Part shown: positions 26,440-35,408 of the stretch, piece after piece
Position numbering within the stretch: the first letter of the stretch is position 1
How the letters are laid out: each line of letters opens with the position of its first letter
NCBI GenBank assembly: GCA_964627445.1
Contig: CAZVJF010000006.1
Span: 191,057 to 255,056 of the forward strand
Direction of reading: 5' to 3'
DNA: 64,000 nucleotides
Source: Luteibaculum sp964627445
Lineage (GTDB): Bacteria > Bacteroidota > Bacteroidia > Flavobacteriales_D > Luteibaculaceae
The notes under the pieces: model-generated
The model's database searches: none
Told to the model about the DNA's origin: nothing
The model's input: the letters and a program-made list of their open reading frames with translations, nothing else
Translations under genes and position numbers: made by a program

Positions 26440-26447
26440 TAGCTTTG
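26440..26447 (+). promoter_or_regulatory. -7 promoter box TAGCTTTG
   Basis: Perfect TAnnTTTG 26 bases before the first ATG of the giant adhesin gene (41 before the second possible ATG). No good -33 TTG. Confidence 0.5.
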
Positions 26448-26472
26448 CCCATCTTGGCATAAGTAGACTTTT

Positions 26473-29400
26473 ATGGGAAGATTTTACATGGGAAAGGTAG
26501 TTGTATTTATACTTTTTGGGTTTGCCAATTTGCTTGTATTTAGCGTAAAAGGCCAAGTAATTTGGGAAGAAGATTTTTCAGGTTATTCCAACCTAGCCAC
26601 GGTTGGGATGAATAAAAACACCGCAAACCCTGCGGTAGATTGGACCAGTACGGCCCAGGATTGCGATGGTGGGGGAGCTCAAAACGACACACGTACTACT
26701 TGGAGCGGAAGTGACTACTGGGGTATTTTTAATGGGGAATTTAGATGCAATGATGTTGAGGGCTTAACATGTTGTGGCTCTGGCACTCAACGCGGAGGCT
26801 CTACCGACAATGAATTTATTACAGAGTTTATAGATATTTCCACCTATTGTAATGTTCGTATTTCTCTTTCAGCTAGAGAAACTGGCAGTCATGAGGCCTT
26901 TTCACCAGGCTGTGATAACTCATCCGATAGATTGTACTCTTACTACAGAATTGATGGTGGCGCCTGGCAACTGTTTGAAAATAATGGGGCGTTGTCTGAT
27001 GATTGGACCAGTGCAACTATTACCCAAGACAATCTTAATGGCAATACTCTACAAATTCGCTTTTTGGCAGGAGCAAAAGCCAATAGTGAAAATATTTATT
27101 GGGATAATATTCGTGTAGAGAACGGAACGGGATGCTGTGAAGAATTATCAGATTTAACAATAACTGGTAATACCTTGTTGTGTGCCCCTCCTGCGACACA
27201 AACTTATTCTGCTAGCGTTACATCAGGATCTGGCCCCATTGCTTATACCTGGTCCTTGCCAGATGGTGGAGGTACTTTTGCTGGTGGAAATACAGGGGCG
27301 TCAGTTAGCGTGGACTGGACCGGTACGGGTACCTACCGGTTGCAGGTAAATGCTTCCAATGAATGCAGTAATGAAGTAACTACCGTCAACATTACCATCA
27401 ACGAACCCCCTTCAGTGTCTATCAATCCAAACCCTGCAGAAATATGTGAAGGAGAGGATGTTACTTTAACCGCTTCAGGTGCAGGTTCTTACAGTTGGGA
27501 TAATGGCTTGGGTGCTGGTGCTTCAAAAACCGTTTCGCCCAATGCGAATACCACTTACACGGTTACGGGATCCGTTGCAGGATGTCCGGATGATCAGGAA
27601 TCAGTTGACGTAACGGTGAATCCAGCTCCAGATTTTACCTTGTCTGCCGACCCAAGTACCGCCATATGTGAAGGAGAGGATGTAGAGCTTGAAGCTTCGG
27701 ACAGTCAAACCCTTTTTGACGCCTACGATTACGAGTGGACTGACGATGCTACGGCTGGAAATCCGCGAATCGTCTCACCAGCTACAACTACTACTTACAC
27801 CATCACGGCAACCGACAACAGCGGTTGCGAGCAGAGCGAGAGCATAACCATACAAGTAAATGAAAACCCAACACCAGATTTAGGTGCTGACGTTGCGGTA
27901 TGTGCCGATGCAACTCCAGTAACCCTGGATGCCGGAAGTTATACAAGCTACAGCTGGAGCCCCAATGGCGAAACCAGCCAAACCATAGACGTTTCAACAT
28001 CAGGAACCTATACCGTAACCGTAACCGATGCCAACGGCTGCCAGGGTAGCGATGCGGTGGATGTAACCGTAAATCCACTGCCCACAGTAAACATAGCTGC
28101 CGATGACGCGGCCTTGTGCGAAGGCGAAACCACAGAATTAACCGCCAGCGGAGCGGGTAGTTATGTTTGGGAGGATGGAAGCACGGCCAATCCGCGCACG
28201 GTAGCGCCTACGAGCACCACCACCTACAGCGTTACAGGTACCGATGCCAACGGCTGCGAGAATACCGAGGATATTACCATTACCGTAAACCCGCTTCCAA
28301 CGCCAGATTTAGGTGCTGACGTTGTGGTATGTGCCGATGCAACTCCAATAACTCTGGATGCTGGAAGTTATGCAAGCTACAGCTGGAGCCCCAATAGCGA
28401 AACCAGTCAAACTATAGACGTTTCAACATCAGGAACCTACACCGTAACCGTAACCGATGCCAACGGCTGCCAGGGTAGCGATGCGGTGGATGTAACGGTA
28501 AATCCACTGCCCACAGTAAACATAGCTGCCGATGATGCGGCCTTGTGCGAGGGCGAAACCACAGAATTAACCGCCAGCGGAGCCGATAGCTATGTTTGGG
28601 AGGATGGAAGTACAGCCAATTCTCGCGCGGTAGCGCCTTCCAGCACCACCACCTATAGCGTTACGGGTACCGATGCCAATGGTTGTGAGAATACCGATGA
28701 CATTACCATTACCGTAAACCCACTTCCAACTCCAGATTTAGGTGATGACGTTGAGGTATGTGCCGATGCAACTCCGGTAACCCTAGATGCTGGAAGTTAT
28801 GCAAGCTACAATTGGAGCCCCAATGGAGAAACCAGTCAAACTATAGACGTTTCAACATCAGGAACCTACACCGTAACCGTAACCGATGCCAACGGCTGCC
28901 AGGGTAGCGATGCGGTAGACGTTACAGTAAATCCACTACCTGCAGTAAGCATAGCTGCCGATGATGCGGCCTTGTGCGAAGGTGAAACCACGGAATTAAC
29001 CGCCAGCGGAGCGGATAGCTATGTTTGGGAGGATGGAAGTACAGCGAATCCGCGTACGGTAGCGCCTACCAGTACCTCAACGTACAGCGTTACGGGTACC
29101 GATGCCAATGGTTGTGAGAACACCGATGATATTACCATTACCGTAAATCCACTTCCAACCGTAACCATAAACCAGACTCCCAATCCCGTTTGCGAAGGGG
29201 AGGACGCTACCTTACAAGTTACCCTTAGTTCGGGCGCTAGTTTTACCTGGGATGATGACAACAGCAATACCAATCCCAGAACGATAATCAATCCCACCAA
29301 TAACCAGAGTTTTTCAGTAACAGCAGTAAATGGAAATGGCTGTGAAAACACCGCAAGTATCGCAATACAAGTAACTCCGGTGCCAGCGGCCCCGGCCGAT

Positions 29401-32400
29401 CAAAACGTATCGTACTGCTTAAACGATTTTGCATCGCAATTAACCCCCAATGGAAATAATTTCCAGTGGTTTGATGCGGGCATGAACCTACTGCCCGAAG
29501 CACCAACGCCCAACACCAGTACGGCAGGTACTACCACCTATTACGTGCGCGAAGTAGACCCTAGCGGCAACTGTGCCAGTCCGGAAGCTACCGTAACGGT
29601 AACCGTAAATAACGCACAGGGAATATCCATAGCTCCGAATAAAGAACCCTTATGCGATGGCGAAAACGTTACCCTTACCGTGTCCTTTGCCAGCGGTAGC
29701 TTCACCTGGGATGACGACAACACCAGCACCAATCGACGGACTATTATCCAGCCGAGTGATGGCGAAACCTACACCGCAACACTCAATGATGCCAACGCTT
29801 GCGCCAATAGTGATACGTATACCATTAGGGTAAACCCGTTACCCACTGTAGGCATTGCTGCCAATGATGAAAGTATCTGCGAAGGTGAAACAGCAACTTT
29901 AACCGCCAGCGGAGCCAATAGTTATGAATGGGAGGATGGAAGCACGATTAATCCGCGTACGGTAGCGCCTACCAGCACTACTACCTACAGCGTAACCGGT
30001 ACTGATGCTAATGGCTGCGAGAATACCGATAATATTACCATTACCGTTAACCCACTGCCCAATGTTTCGGCAGTAGCATTGCCTGCTACCCTTTGCTTAG
30101 GAGAAAGCAGTTCTCTCAGTGCCAGTGGAGCCGATAGTTATGTTTGGGAGGATGGAATCACGACCAATCCACGCGAGGTAAGTCCAACAAGTACCACAAC
30201 CTACAGCGTAACCGGTACCGATGCTAACGGTTGCGAGAATACTGACGATATAACGGTTACCGTAAATCCACTTCCAACGGTAAGTATAGCTGCCGATGAT
30301 GCCGACCTGTGCGAAGGTGAAACAACGACCTTAACCGCCAACGGAGCCGATAGCTATGTTTGGGAGGATGGAAGCACAACCAATCCACGAGCGGTGTTGC
30401 CTACAAGCACTACCACCTACAGCGTAACCGGTACCGGTGCCAACGGCTGCGAGAATACAGCTGACATTTTGATTACCGTAAATCCACTTCCTGCGGTAAG
30501 TATAGCTGCCGATGATGCCGACCTCTGCGAAGGGGAATCAACACAATTGACGGCCAGTGGAGCCGATAGCTATGTTTGGGAGGATGGAAGCACTAGCAAT
30601 CCACGCACAGTATCGCCTACCAGCACCACAACCTACAGCGTTACGGCTACTGATGCCAACGGCTGCGAGAATACGGACGCCATTACGGTTACCGTAAACC
30701 CGCTTCCTGCGGTAAGCATCGCTACCGATGATGCAGAGCTTTGCGAAGGTGAAACGACCACGTTAACCGCCAGTGGAGCGGATAGTTATCAATGGGAGAA
30801 TGGAAGTACGATCAATCCACGCACAGTATCGCCTACCAGCACCACAACGTACAGCGTTACAGGTACCGATGCCAATGGTTGCGAGCATACGGATGACATC
30901 ACTATTACGGTAAATCCATTGCCCAATGTTTCGGCAATAGCATTGCCAGCTACCCTTTGTGTAGGGGAAAGCAGCTCTCTTAATGCCAGCGGAGCAAATA
31001 GTTATCAATGGGAGGATGGAAGCACGAGTAACCCACGCACGGTATCGCCTGCGAGCACCACAACTTACAGCGTTATTGGTACCGATGCGAACGGTTGCGA
31101 GAATACTGACGATATAACGGTTACCGTAAATCCACTACCTACGGTAAGCATAGCTGCCGATGATGCCGACCTCTGCGAAGGGGAATCAACAGAATTAACG
31201 GCAAACGGAGCCGATGCTTATGTTTGGGAGGATGGAAGTACGGCCAATCCTCGCGCGGTATCGCCTACCAACACCACAACCTACAGCGTAACGGGCACCG
31301 ATGCCAACGGCTGCCGGAACTCGGACGACATAACGGTTACCGTAAACCCACTTCCTACGGTAAGTATTTTTGCTAATGATGAAAGTATATGCGAAGGTGA
31401 AACAGCCACTTTAACCGCCAGCGGAGCCAATGCTTATGTTTGGGAGGATGGAAGCACGACCAATCCACGCGAGGTAAGTCCAACAAGCACTACAACGTAC
31501 AGTGTTAGGGGCACCGATGCGAATGGTTGCAAGAACACAGCTGACATTTCGGTTACCGTAAATCCACTGCCTACGGTAAGCATTGCTGCCGAAGATGGAG
31601 AAGTTTGTGTGGGTGAATCAACACAATTAACAGCCAGTGGAGCAGATACTTATGAATGGGAAGATGGAAGTGCGGCCAACCCGCGCACGATATTGCCCAC
31701 AAGCACCACTACCTATAGTGTAACAGGTACAGACGCCAATGGCTGCGAAAATACCAGTGAAATTACCATTATCGTAAATCCATTGCCCAATGTATCGGTA
31801 ACCGCCAACCCAACCGCAGTTTGCGAAGGCGAAAGCAGCACCTTGCAAGCAACGGGAGCAGCGGGGTATGTATGGGAAGATAACAATAGCACGAACAATC
31901 CTAGAACGGTAACTCCATCCAATACCACCATCTATACCGTTACGGGAACCGATGGAAATGGGTGCAGTGCTCAGGCTTCGGTAAGTGTAAACGTAAAACC
32001 CGTTCCACCTAAACCGCAAGAGCAAAGCGACTTCTTTTGCCAGTTTGATCGTATCGGGCGACTCCAGCCGAATACCGCAGATTATGTTTGGTATGATGAG
32101 AATATAGACCCACTTCCAGAAGCACCCAAGCCCGACTCCAGTGTGGTTGGATCGGTTCAATATTTTTTTCAGCAAGAGAATAACGGGTGCTTTAGTCCGC
32201 TAGCAAGGTATGAAGTCACTATTAAACCCAAGCCCAACGCGTTTTTGGCACAGTCTCGCATCGACTGTCAATTTGATACGCCAGCGCAATTAGAACCCAG
32301 CGGATCCGATTTTGTCTGGTATGATAGTAACGGTAATGCATTGGCTAATGCTCCTACACCAAACACGGATGTAGCGGGAGTAAGGCAGTTTACATTTAGA

Positions 32401-34956
32401 CGAGAACTGGATGGCTGTTTTAGCGATGCTACAGATTTTACCTACACGGTAAACCCCAAACCTGCCAAACCACAGGAGCAAACCATTGATTACTGTTTTG
32501 AGGCCAGCGCGTCTCAACTGCAACCCAACACTGCGAACTACCAATGGTACGATGCCAATCAGAACGATTTATCTCAAGCTCCTACACCCAATACAACCAA
32601 CGAAGGCGAACAGCAGTTCTTTTACAGTGAAACAGCTAATGGGTGTGAATCGGATTTAGCTGGTGTTGTGGTTCGTGTGGCGGATGAAATACCACCTTTT
32701 GATGGATATACCACGCGCTATTGCCAGTTTGAAACTCCGGAAGCTATAGACCCGGGCCAGGGCACACCCAATTGGTTTGATGAAAACGGAAATGCGCTGG
32801 GTAGCGAAAACCCCATTCCAACTACGGATGTTCCTGGAGTTACTCGCTATTTTGCTACCAAAGAATTTGCGGGTTGCACGAGTGAAGAAAGCGCGTTTAT
32901 GGTGGAGGTTATTGCCAGGCCAAATACACCGGCAACAGGAACGGATACCCTTTTTTACTGCCAGCAAGATGCGGCAAGCCCGTTAACTCCAAGGTTGGGC
33001 AACCACAATTGGTATAATGAAAGTGGAACCTACTTAGGAAACTCGTACACACCCAGTACAGGTGCAGTAGATACCAGTACATTTTATGTTAGTGTCACCG
33101 AAAACGGTTGCGAAAGCCTAAGCGATAGCGTGGTGGTGGTTGTAAAAGAAAAACCCCAAGCTCCTGTTGCCTCAAATACAGGTCCTTATTGCCAGGAGGA
33201 TGTGGCGACTCCCTTACAACCCAACGGAGTAGGATATACCTGGTTTTTGTTCGACAATGGAAGTAACCAGTATATCCACCAAGGCAACACAGCAACACCA
33301 GCTACAGATATTTCAGGCAGCCTTCAATACCAAGTTACCTTGACAGAAAACGGCTGCACCTCAGATGCAACGCTGGTGTCGGTAAGCATCAAACCCAAAC
33401 CCATGGCGCCCCAGGTAGCCAATTTGCGTTATTGTGTTGGTGAAAGTGCAGCGCCATTAACGGCAACGGCTGCTGCTGGAAATACCCTAAGGTGGTACAA
33501 TGTAAATAAGCAAGCGCTACCCAATACACCCACGCCCAGCACCACTGAGGCCGATACCTTACATTATTTTGCTGCACAAACCCAGAACGGTTGCCAGAGC
33601 GATTTCTCCGACACTTTGCAGGTTGTCGTAAATGCCTTGCCTACGATAAATGCAAGCGTCCAGAGTGCCTGTCCTGGAGATGCTTTTGAAATTGACGTCA
33701 CATGCACGGGACAACCCAATTTCGATTTTGAGGTGGTGAACACATCCAACCAAAACACTACCAACTATAGCGCCAGTAGTACGGAAACAACCGTAAGCCT
33801 CAATGTACCCAACGGGTCTTATAAATTGCGCTTAAAAGCAGACGCTTTCTGCAACGCAGCGCAAGAAGGCGTGGTCACTTTAAGCCTGAACCGCTTTGAA
33901 GCCCCACAAGCAACGCTTTCCCTAAATGAGGACCCGTGTTTGCAAGAAACCTATGTAGTGGCAATCTTTACGGGCGATCCTAACTTTTCTTTTATCTGGG
34001 ATGTTCCTGGAGCAACGCAACAGACCAGAACCATTGGGGAAACTTCAGACTCCATTTTGGTATCGCAGCCAGGGGTGGTAAGACTTTTAAATGTATCGGA
34101 TGCCCATTGTCAGGCCAACAGCAATCCACAGATAAACGTTTCAAAAACCGACTACAATACACCATCGCTTATGGCTATGGATACTGAAGTGTGCGAGGGC
34201 AGTGCGCTCAGTTTTACGGTGAGCAACCTGGAACCCGGTATGGAAACCGTAGTTTGGTTGGATGGACAGGAGTACGTGCTTACTCAGTCTGATATTATTA
34301 CGCTTCCAAACGCAGCGCCAGGATGCTACAGTGCCCAGGTTTTTGCTACCGATATTGCTCGAGGTTGCAGCACAGACACCTTAACTTGGGAGGATTTATT
34401 TTGTGTGCAAGAAAACCCCATCAGCGATTTTGAGTTACAACCCGAAGTTTCGTTTCAAGAAGCTACAAACCGCATAGTGGAAAACACCAGTATGGGAGGA
34501 ACAGATTTTACTTGGTTTGTAGCTGGAGAAGCGGTAAGCGACTCTTATAACTTAGTGTATGACTTTACAGAATTTCAAGGCGATACGGCTATAGTTTGCT
34601 TAGAAGCTATTCTCCAACCAAATAATGCTTTGGTATGTGCAGATACGCTTTGCAAACCCATAACCACGGCAACAGGAGCACCTATTTATATTCCCAATGC
34701 GTTTACTCCAGACGCCAATGTGCTAAACGAAACGTGGGGCCCGGAGACGGATGGTAAGTTCGATTTTTACGAGCTACAAGTATTTGATCGTTGGGGGCAA
34801 GTTGTATTTGAGTCCCAATCTGCTAGCGAACGTTGGGACGGATATTTGGAAGGTGCGCTGGTGCAACCTGGCATTTATGCTTACGTGTTAAAATACCGCT
34901 ATGTCAATGAAATTGGTGAGCATCGTATGCATGGCGATGTAAAGGTGCTGCGGTAG
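26473..34956 (+). CDS. Giant multi-Ig adhesin-like protein with gliding-type (T9SS type B) tail
   Basis: 2,827 aa. A signal peptide ends near residue 28 (FSVKGQ); the ATG at 26488 is an equally good start. The N-terminal domain (about 30-225) is Cys-rich and jelly-roll-like (EDFSGYS ... YWDNIRVENG). Residues about 310-2390 are about 28 modules of about 75 aa: first Ig-like ones with CEGE-TLTASGA ... WEDGST ... YSVTGTDANGCENT, each with two Cys; then a second type with YCQFE ... WYDxNGN ... APTPNT ... NGC. Three or four diverged domains follow, and the last 95 residues are the CHU_C/gliding domain (YIPNAFTPD ... FDRWGQVVFES ... WDGYLEG). A T9SS-exported cell-surface fibre is expected, for adhesion or gliding. 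A strong terminator follows. Confidence 0.85.
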   Translation: MGRFYMGKVVVFILFGFANLLVFSVKGQVIWEEDFSGYSNLATVGMNKNTANPAVDWTSTAQDCDGGGAQNDTRTTWSGSDYWGIFNGEFRCNDVEGLTCCGSGTQRGGSTDNEFITEFIDISTYCNVRISLSARETGSHEAFSPGCDNSSDRLYSYYRIDGGAWQLFENNGALSDDWTSATITQDNLNGNTLQIRFLAGAKANSENIYWDNIRVENGTGCCEELSDLTITGNTLLCAPPATQTYSASVTSGSGPIAYTWSLPDGGGTFAGGNTGASVSVDWTGTGTYRLQVNASNECSNEVTTVNITINEPPSVSINPNPAEICEGEDVTLTASGAGSYSWDNGLGAGASKTVSPNANTTYTVTGSVAGCPDDQESVDVTVNPAPDFTLSADPSTAICEGEDVELEASDSQTLFDAYDYEWTDDATAGNPRIVSPATTTTYTITATDNSGCEQSESITIQVNENPTPDLGADVAVCADATPVTLDAGSYTSYSWSPNGETSQTIDVSTSGTYTVTVTDANGCQGSDAVDVTVNPLPTVNIAADDAALCEGETTELTASGAGSYVWEDGSTANPRTVAPTSTTTYSVTGTDANGCENTEDITITVNPLPTPDLGADVVVCADATPITLDAGSYASYSWSPNSETSQTIDVSTSGTYTVTVTDANGCQGSDAVDVTVNPLPTVNIAADDAALCEGETTELTASGADSYVWEDGSTANSRAVAPSSTTTYSVTGTDANGCENTDDITITVNPLPTPDLGDDVEVCADATPVTLDAGSYASYNWSPNGETSQTIDVSTSGTYTVTVTDANGCQGSDAVDVTVNPLPAVSIAADDAALCEGETTELTASGADSYVWEDGSTANPRTVAPTSTSTYSVTGTDANGCENTDDITITVNPLPTVTINQTPNPVCEGEDATLQVTLSSGASFTWDDDNSNTNPRTIINPTNNQSFSVTAVNGNGCENTASIAIQVTPVPAAPADQNVSYCLNDFASQLTPNGNNFQWFDAGMNLLPEAPTPNTSTAGTTTYYVREVDPSGNCASPEATVTVTVNNAQGISIAPNKEPLCDGENVTLTVSFASGSFTWDDDNTSTNRRTIIQPSDGETYTATLNDANACANSDTYTIRVNPLPTVGIAANDESICEGETATLTASGANSYEWEDGSTINPRTVAPTSTTTYSVTGTDANGCENTDNITITVNPLPNVSAVALPATLCLGESSSLSASGADSYVWEDGITTNPREVSPTSTTTYSVTGTDANGCENTDDITVTVNPLPTVSIAADDADLCEGETTTLTANGADSYVWEDGSTTNPRAVLPTSTTTYSVTGTGANGCENTADILITVNPLPAVSIAADDADLCEGESTQLTASGADSYVWEDGSTSNPRTVSPTSTTTYSVTATDANGCENTDAITVTVNPLPAVSIATDDAELCEGETTTLTASGADSYQWENGSTINPRTVSPTSTTTYSVTGTDANGCEHTDDITITVNPLPNVSAIALPATLCVGESSSLNASGANSYQWEDGSTSNPRTVSPASTTTYSVIGTDANGCENTDDITVTVNPLPTVSIAADDADLCEGESTELTANGADAYVWEDGSTANPRAVSPTNTTTYSVTGTDANGCRNSDDITVTVNPLPTVSIFANDESICEGETATLTASGANAYVWEDGSTTNPREVSPTSTTTYSVRGTDANGCKNTADISVTVNPLPTVSIAAEDGEVCVGESTQLTASGADTYEWEDGSAANPRTILPTSTTTYSVTGTDANGCENTSEITIIVNPLPNVSVTANPTAVCEGESSTLQATGAAGYVWEDNNSTNNPRTVTPSNTTIYTVTGTDGNGCSAQASVSVNVKPVPPKPQEQSDFFCQFDRIGRLQPNTADYVWYDENIDPLPEAPKPDSSVVGSVQYFFQQENNGCFSPLARYEVTIKPKPNAFLAQSRIDCQFDTPAQLEPSGSDFVWYDSNGNALANAPTPNTDVAGVRQFTFRRELDGCFSDATDFTYTVNPKPAKPQEQTIDYCFEASASQLQPNTANYQWYDANQNDLSQAPTPNTTNEGEQQFFYSETANGCESDLAGVVVRVADEIPPFDGYTTRYCQFETPEAIDPGQGTPNWFDENGNALGSENPIPTTDVPGVTRYFATKEFAGCTSEESAFMVEVIARPNTPATGTDTLFYCQQDAASPLTPRLGNHNWYNESGTYLGNSYTPSTGAVDTSTFYVSVTENGCESLSDSVVVVVKEKPQAPVASNTGPYCQEDVATPLQPNGVGYTWFLFDNGSNQYIHQGNTATPATDISGSLQYQVTLTENGCTSDATLVSVSIKPKPMAPQVANLRYCVGESAAPLTATAAAGNTLRWYNVNKQALPNTPTPSTTEADTLHYFAAQTQNGCQSDFSDTLQVVVNALPTINASVQSACPGDAFEIDVTCTGQPNFDFEVVNTSNQNTTNYSASSTETTVSLNVPNGSYKLRLKADAFCNAAQEGVVTLSLNRFEAPQATLSLNEDPCLQETYVVAIFTGDPNFSFIWDVPGATQQTRTIGETSDSILVSQPGVVRLLNVSDAHCQANSNPQINVSKTDYNTPSLMAMDTEVCEGSALSFTVSNLEPGMETVVWLDGQEYVLTQSDIITLPNAAPGCYSAQVFATDIARGCSTDTLTWEDLFCVQENPISDFELQPEVSFQEATNRIVENTSMGGTDFTWFVAGEAVSDSYNLVYDFTEFQGDTAIVCLEAILQPNNALVCADTLCKPITTATGAPIYIPNAFTPDANVLNETWGPETDGKFDFYELQVFDRWGQVVFESQSASERWDGYLEGALVQPGIYAYVLKYRYVNEIGEHRMHGDVKVLR
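27400..33640 (+). repeat. Array of about 28 Ig-like modules
   Basis: Counted by eye from the conserved Cys-Glu-Gly-Glu and Asn-Gly-Cys positions. The first 21 modules are mostly of one class (NPLP-V joint, CEGE, WEDGS, DANGC); the last seven are of a second class (KPKP joint, YC, WYD). Two related sub-classes occur in the first block: one with CADATP and one with CEGET. Confidence 0.75.
27874..29160 (+). repeat. Three tandem 429-base supermodules
   Basis: The string CCAGATTTAGGTG (third copy CCAGATTTAGGTGATG) starts at 27874, 28303 and 28732, each 429 bases apart, so the unit is 143 residues: one CADATP-type plus one CEGET-type module. The three copies are nearly identical at DNA level, far closer than other modules, so they are recent duplications. 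Confidence 0.9.
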
Positions 34957-34973
34957 AGGAACGATGGAGATTC

Positions 34974-35010
34974 AAAAAAGGGTTGGTTTTACCGAAACCA
35001 ACCCTTTTTT
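34974..35010. terminator. Bidirectional terminator overlapping a coding end
   Basis: Stem AAAAAAGGGTTGGTTT / AAACCAACCCTTTTTT with a 5-base loop. It terminates the adhesin transcript rightward and is symmetric for leftward transcripts. Its left and central part (from 34989) is also the last codons of the leftward 122-aa protein, which reads KKGWFR-stop there. Confidence 0.9.
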
Positions 35011-35357
35011 AATGCGATCGAAAATAGGAGTATACCTCCTAGTGCCAGCCAGTGCAGGTGGTCGTCAATAGGGATTGGCGGTGGAGCAGCGTCATTCTTT
35101 TCACCGTCTCGACCATTATTTTTCTTCGGACGATCAAACACGGATTTATCCAAATCTAATTTTAGATGCCGTGTTCTGTAATCAATAATGGGGGAGTCAT
35201 CTACAGGCTTCATGGGCTCCTCTTGCTCCACTTCTTGAAACGGATCGGAAGCCGAACTTTGATTTCGCTGAAACGGATCAGAAAGAGCGGCAAACTGCAA
35301 CTGTGCGAGACTACAAAAGACTACTAGAAAAAGACTCGGTAAAAAGCGTCTTTTCAT
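34989..35357 (-). CDS. Small exported protein with C-terminal membrane anchor
   Basis: 122 aa. A signal peptide-like N-terminus (MKRRFLPSLFLVVFCSLAQ, no clear lipobox) is followed by a proline- and acid-rich linker with two SDPFQ repeats (about 27-45), a basic/acidic middle, and a hydrophobic helix at about 103-117 ending in KKGWFR. A sorting or anchoring layout is likely, but there is no known domain. It lies between two large surface-protein genes, suggesting a structural role. The stop codon is within the terminator stem described above. Confidence 0.5.
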   Translation of the reverse strand: MKRRFLPSLFLVVFCSLAQLQFAALSDPFQRNQSSASDPFQEVEQEEPMKPVDDSPIIDYRTRHLKLDLDKSVFDRPKKNNGRDGEKNDAAPPPIPIDDHLHWLALGGILLFSIALKKGWFR

Positions 35358-35408
35358 GGAAAGTGGTATCGGTAAGGTTAAGGTGTATTGTCGGGTGGAT
35401 ATAGCGGG

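Larger units (their letters stand above)
26115..26472. other. 358-base gap holding two divergent promoters
   Basis: No gene was recognised. It holds the -7 box of the barrel gene (26150-26157, minus) and that of the giant adhesin gene (26440-26447, plus). The 11-base string TTTTCTGGCCA occurs at 26141 and again near 26178. The rest shows nothing recognisable. Confidence 0.5.

Noticed and set aside
27400..32000. Repeat array resembling CRISPR
   Set aside because: Period of about 215-220 bases, in-frame and protein-coding; no spacers and no cas genes.
31627..32175. 182-codon frame antisense to the giant adhesin (and similar ones at 27803 and 29019)
   Set aside because: Produced by the repetitive coding sequence read on the other strand; low complexity and no start context.
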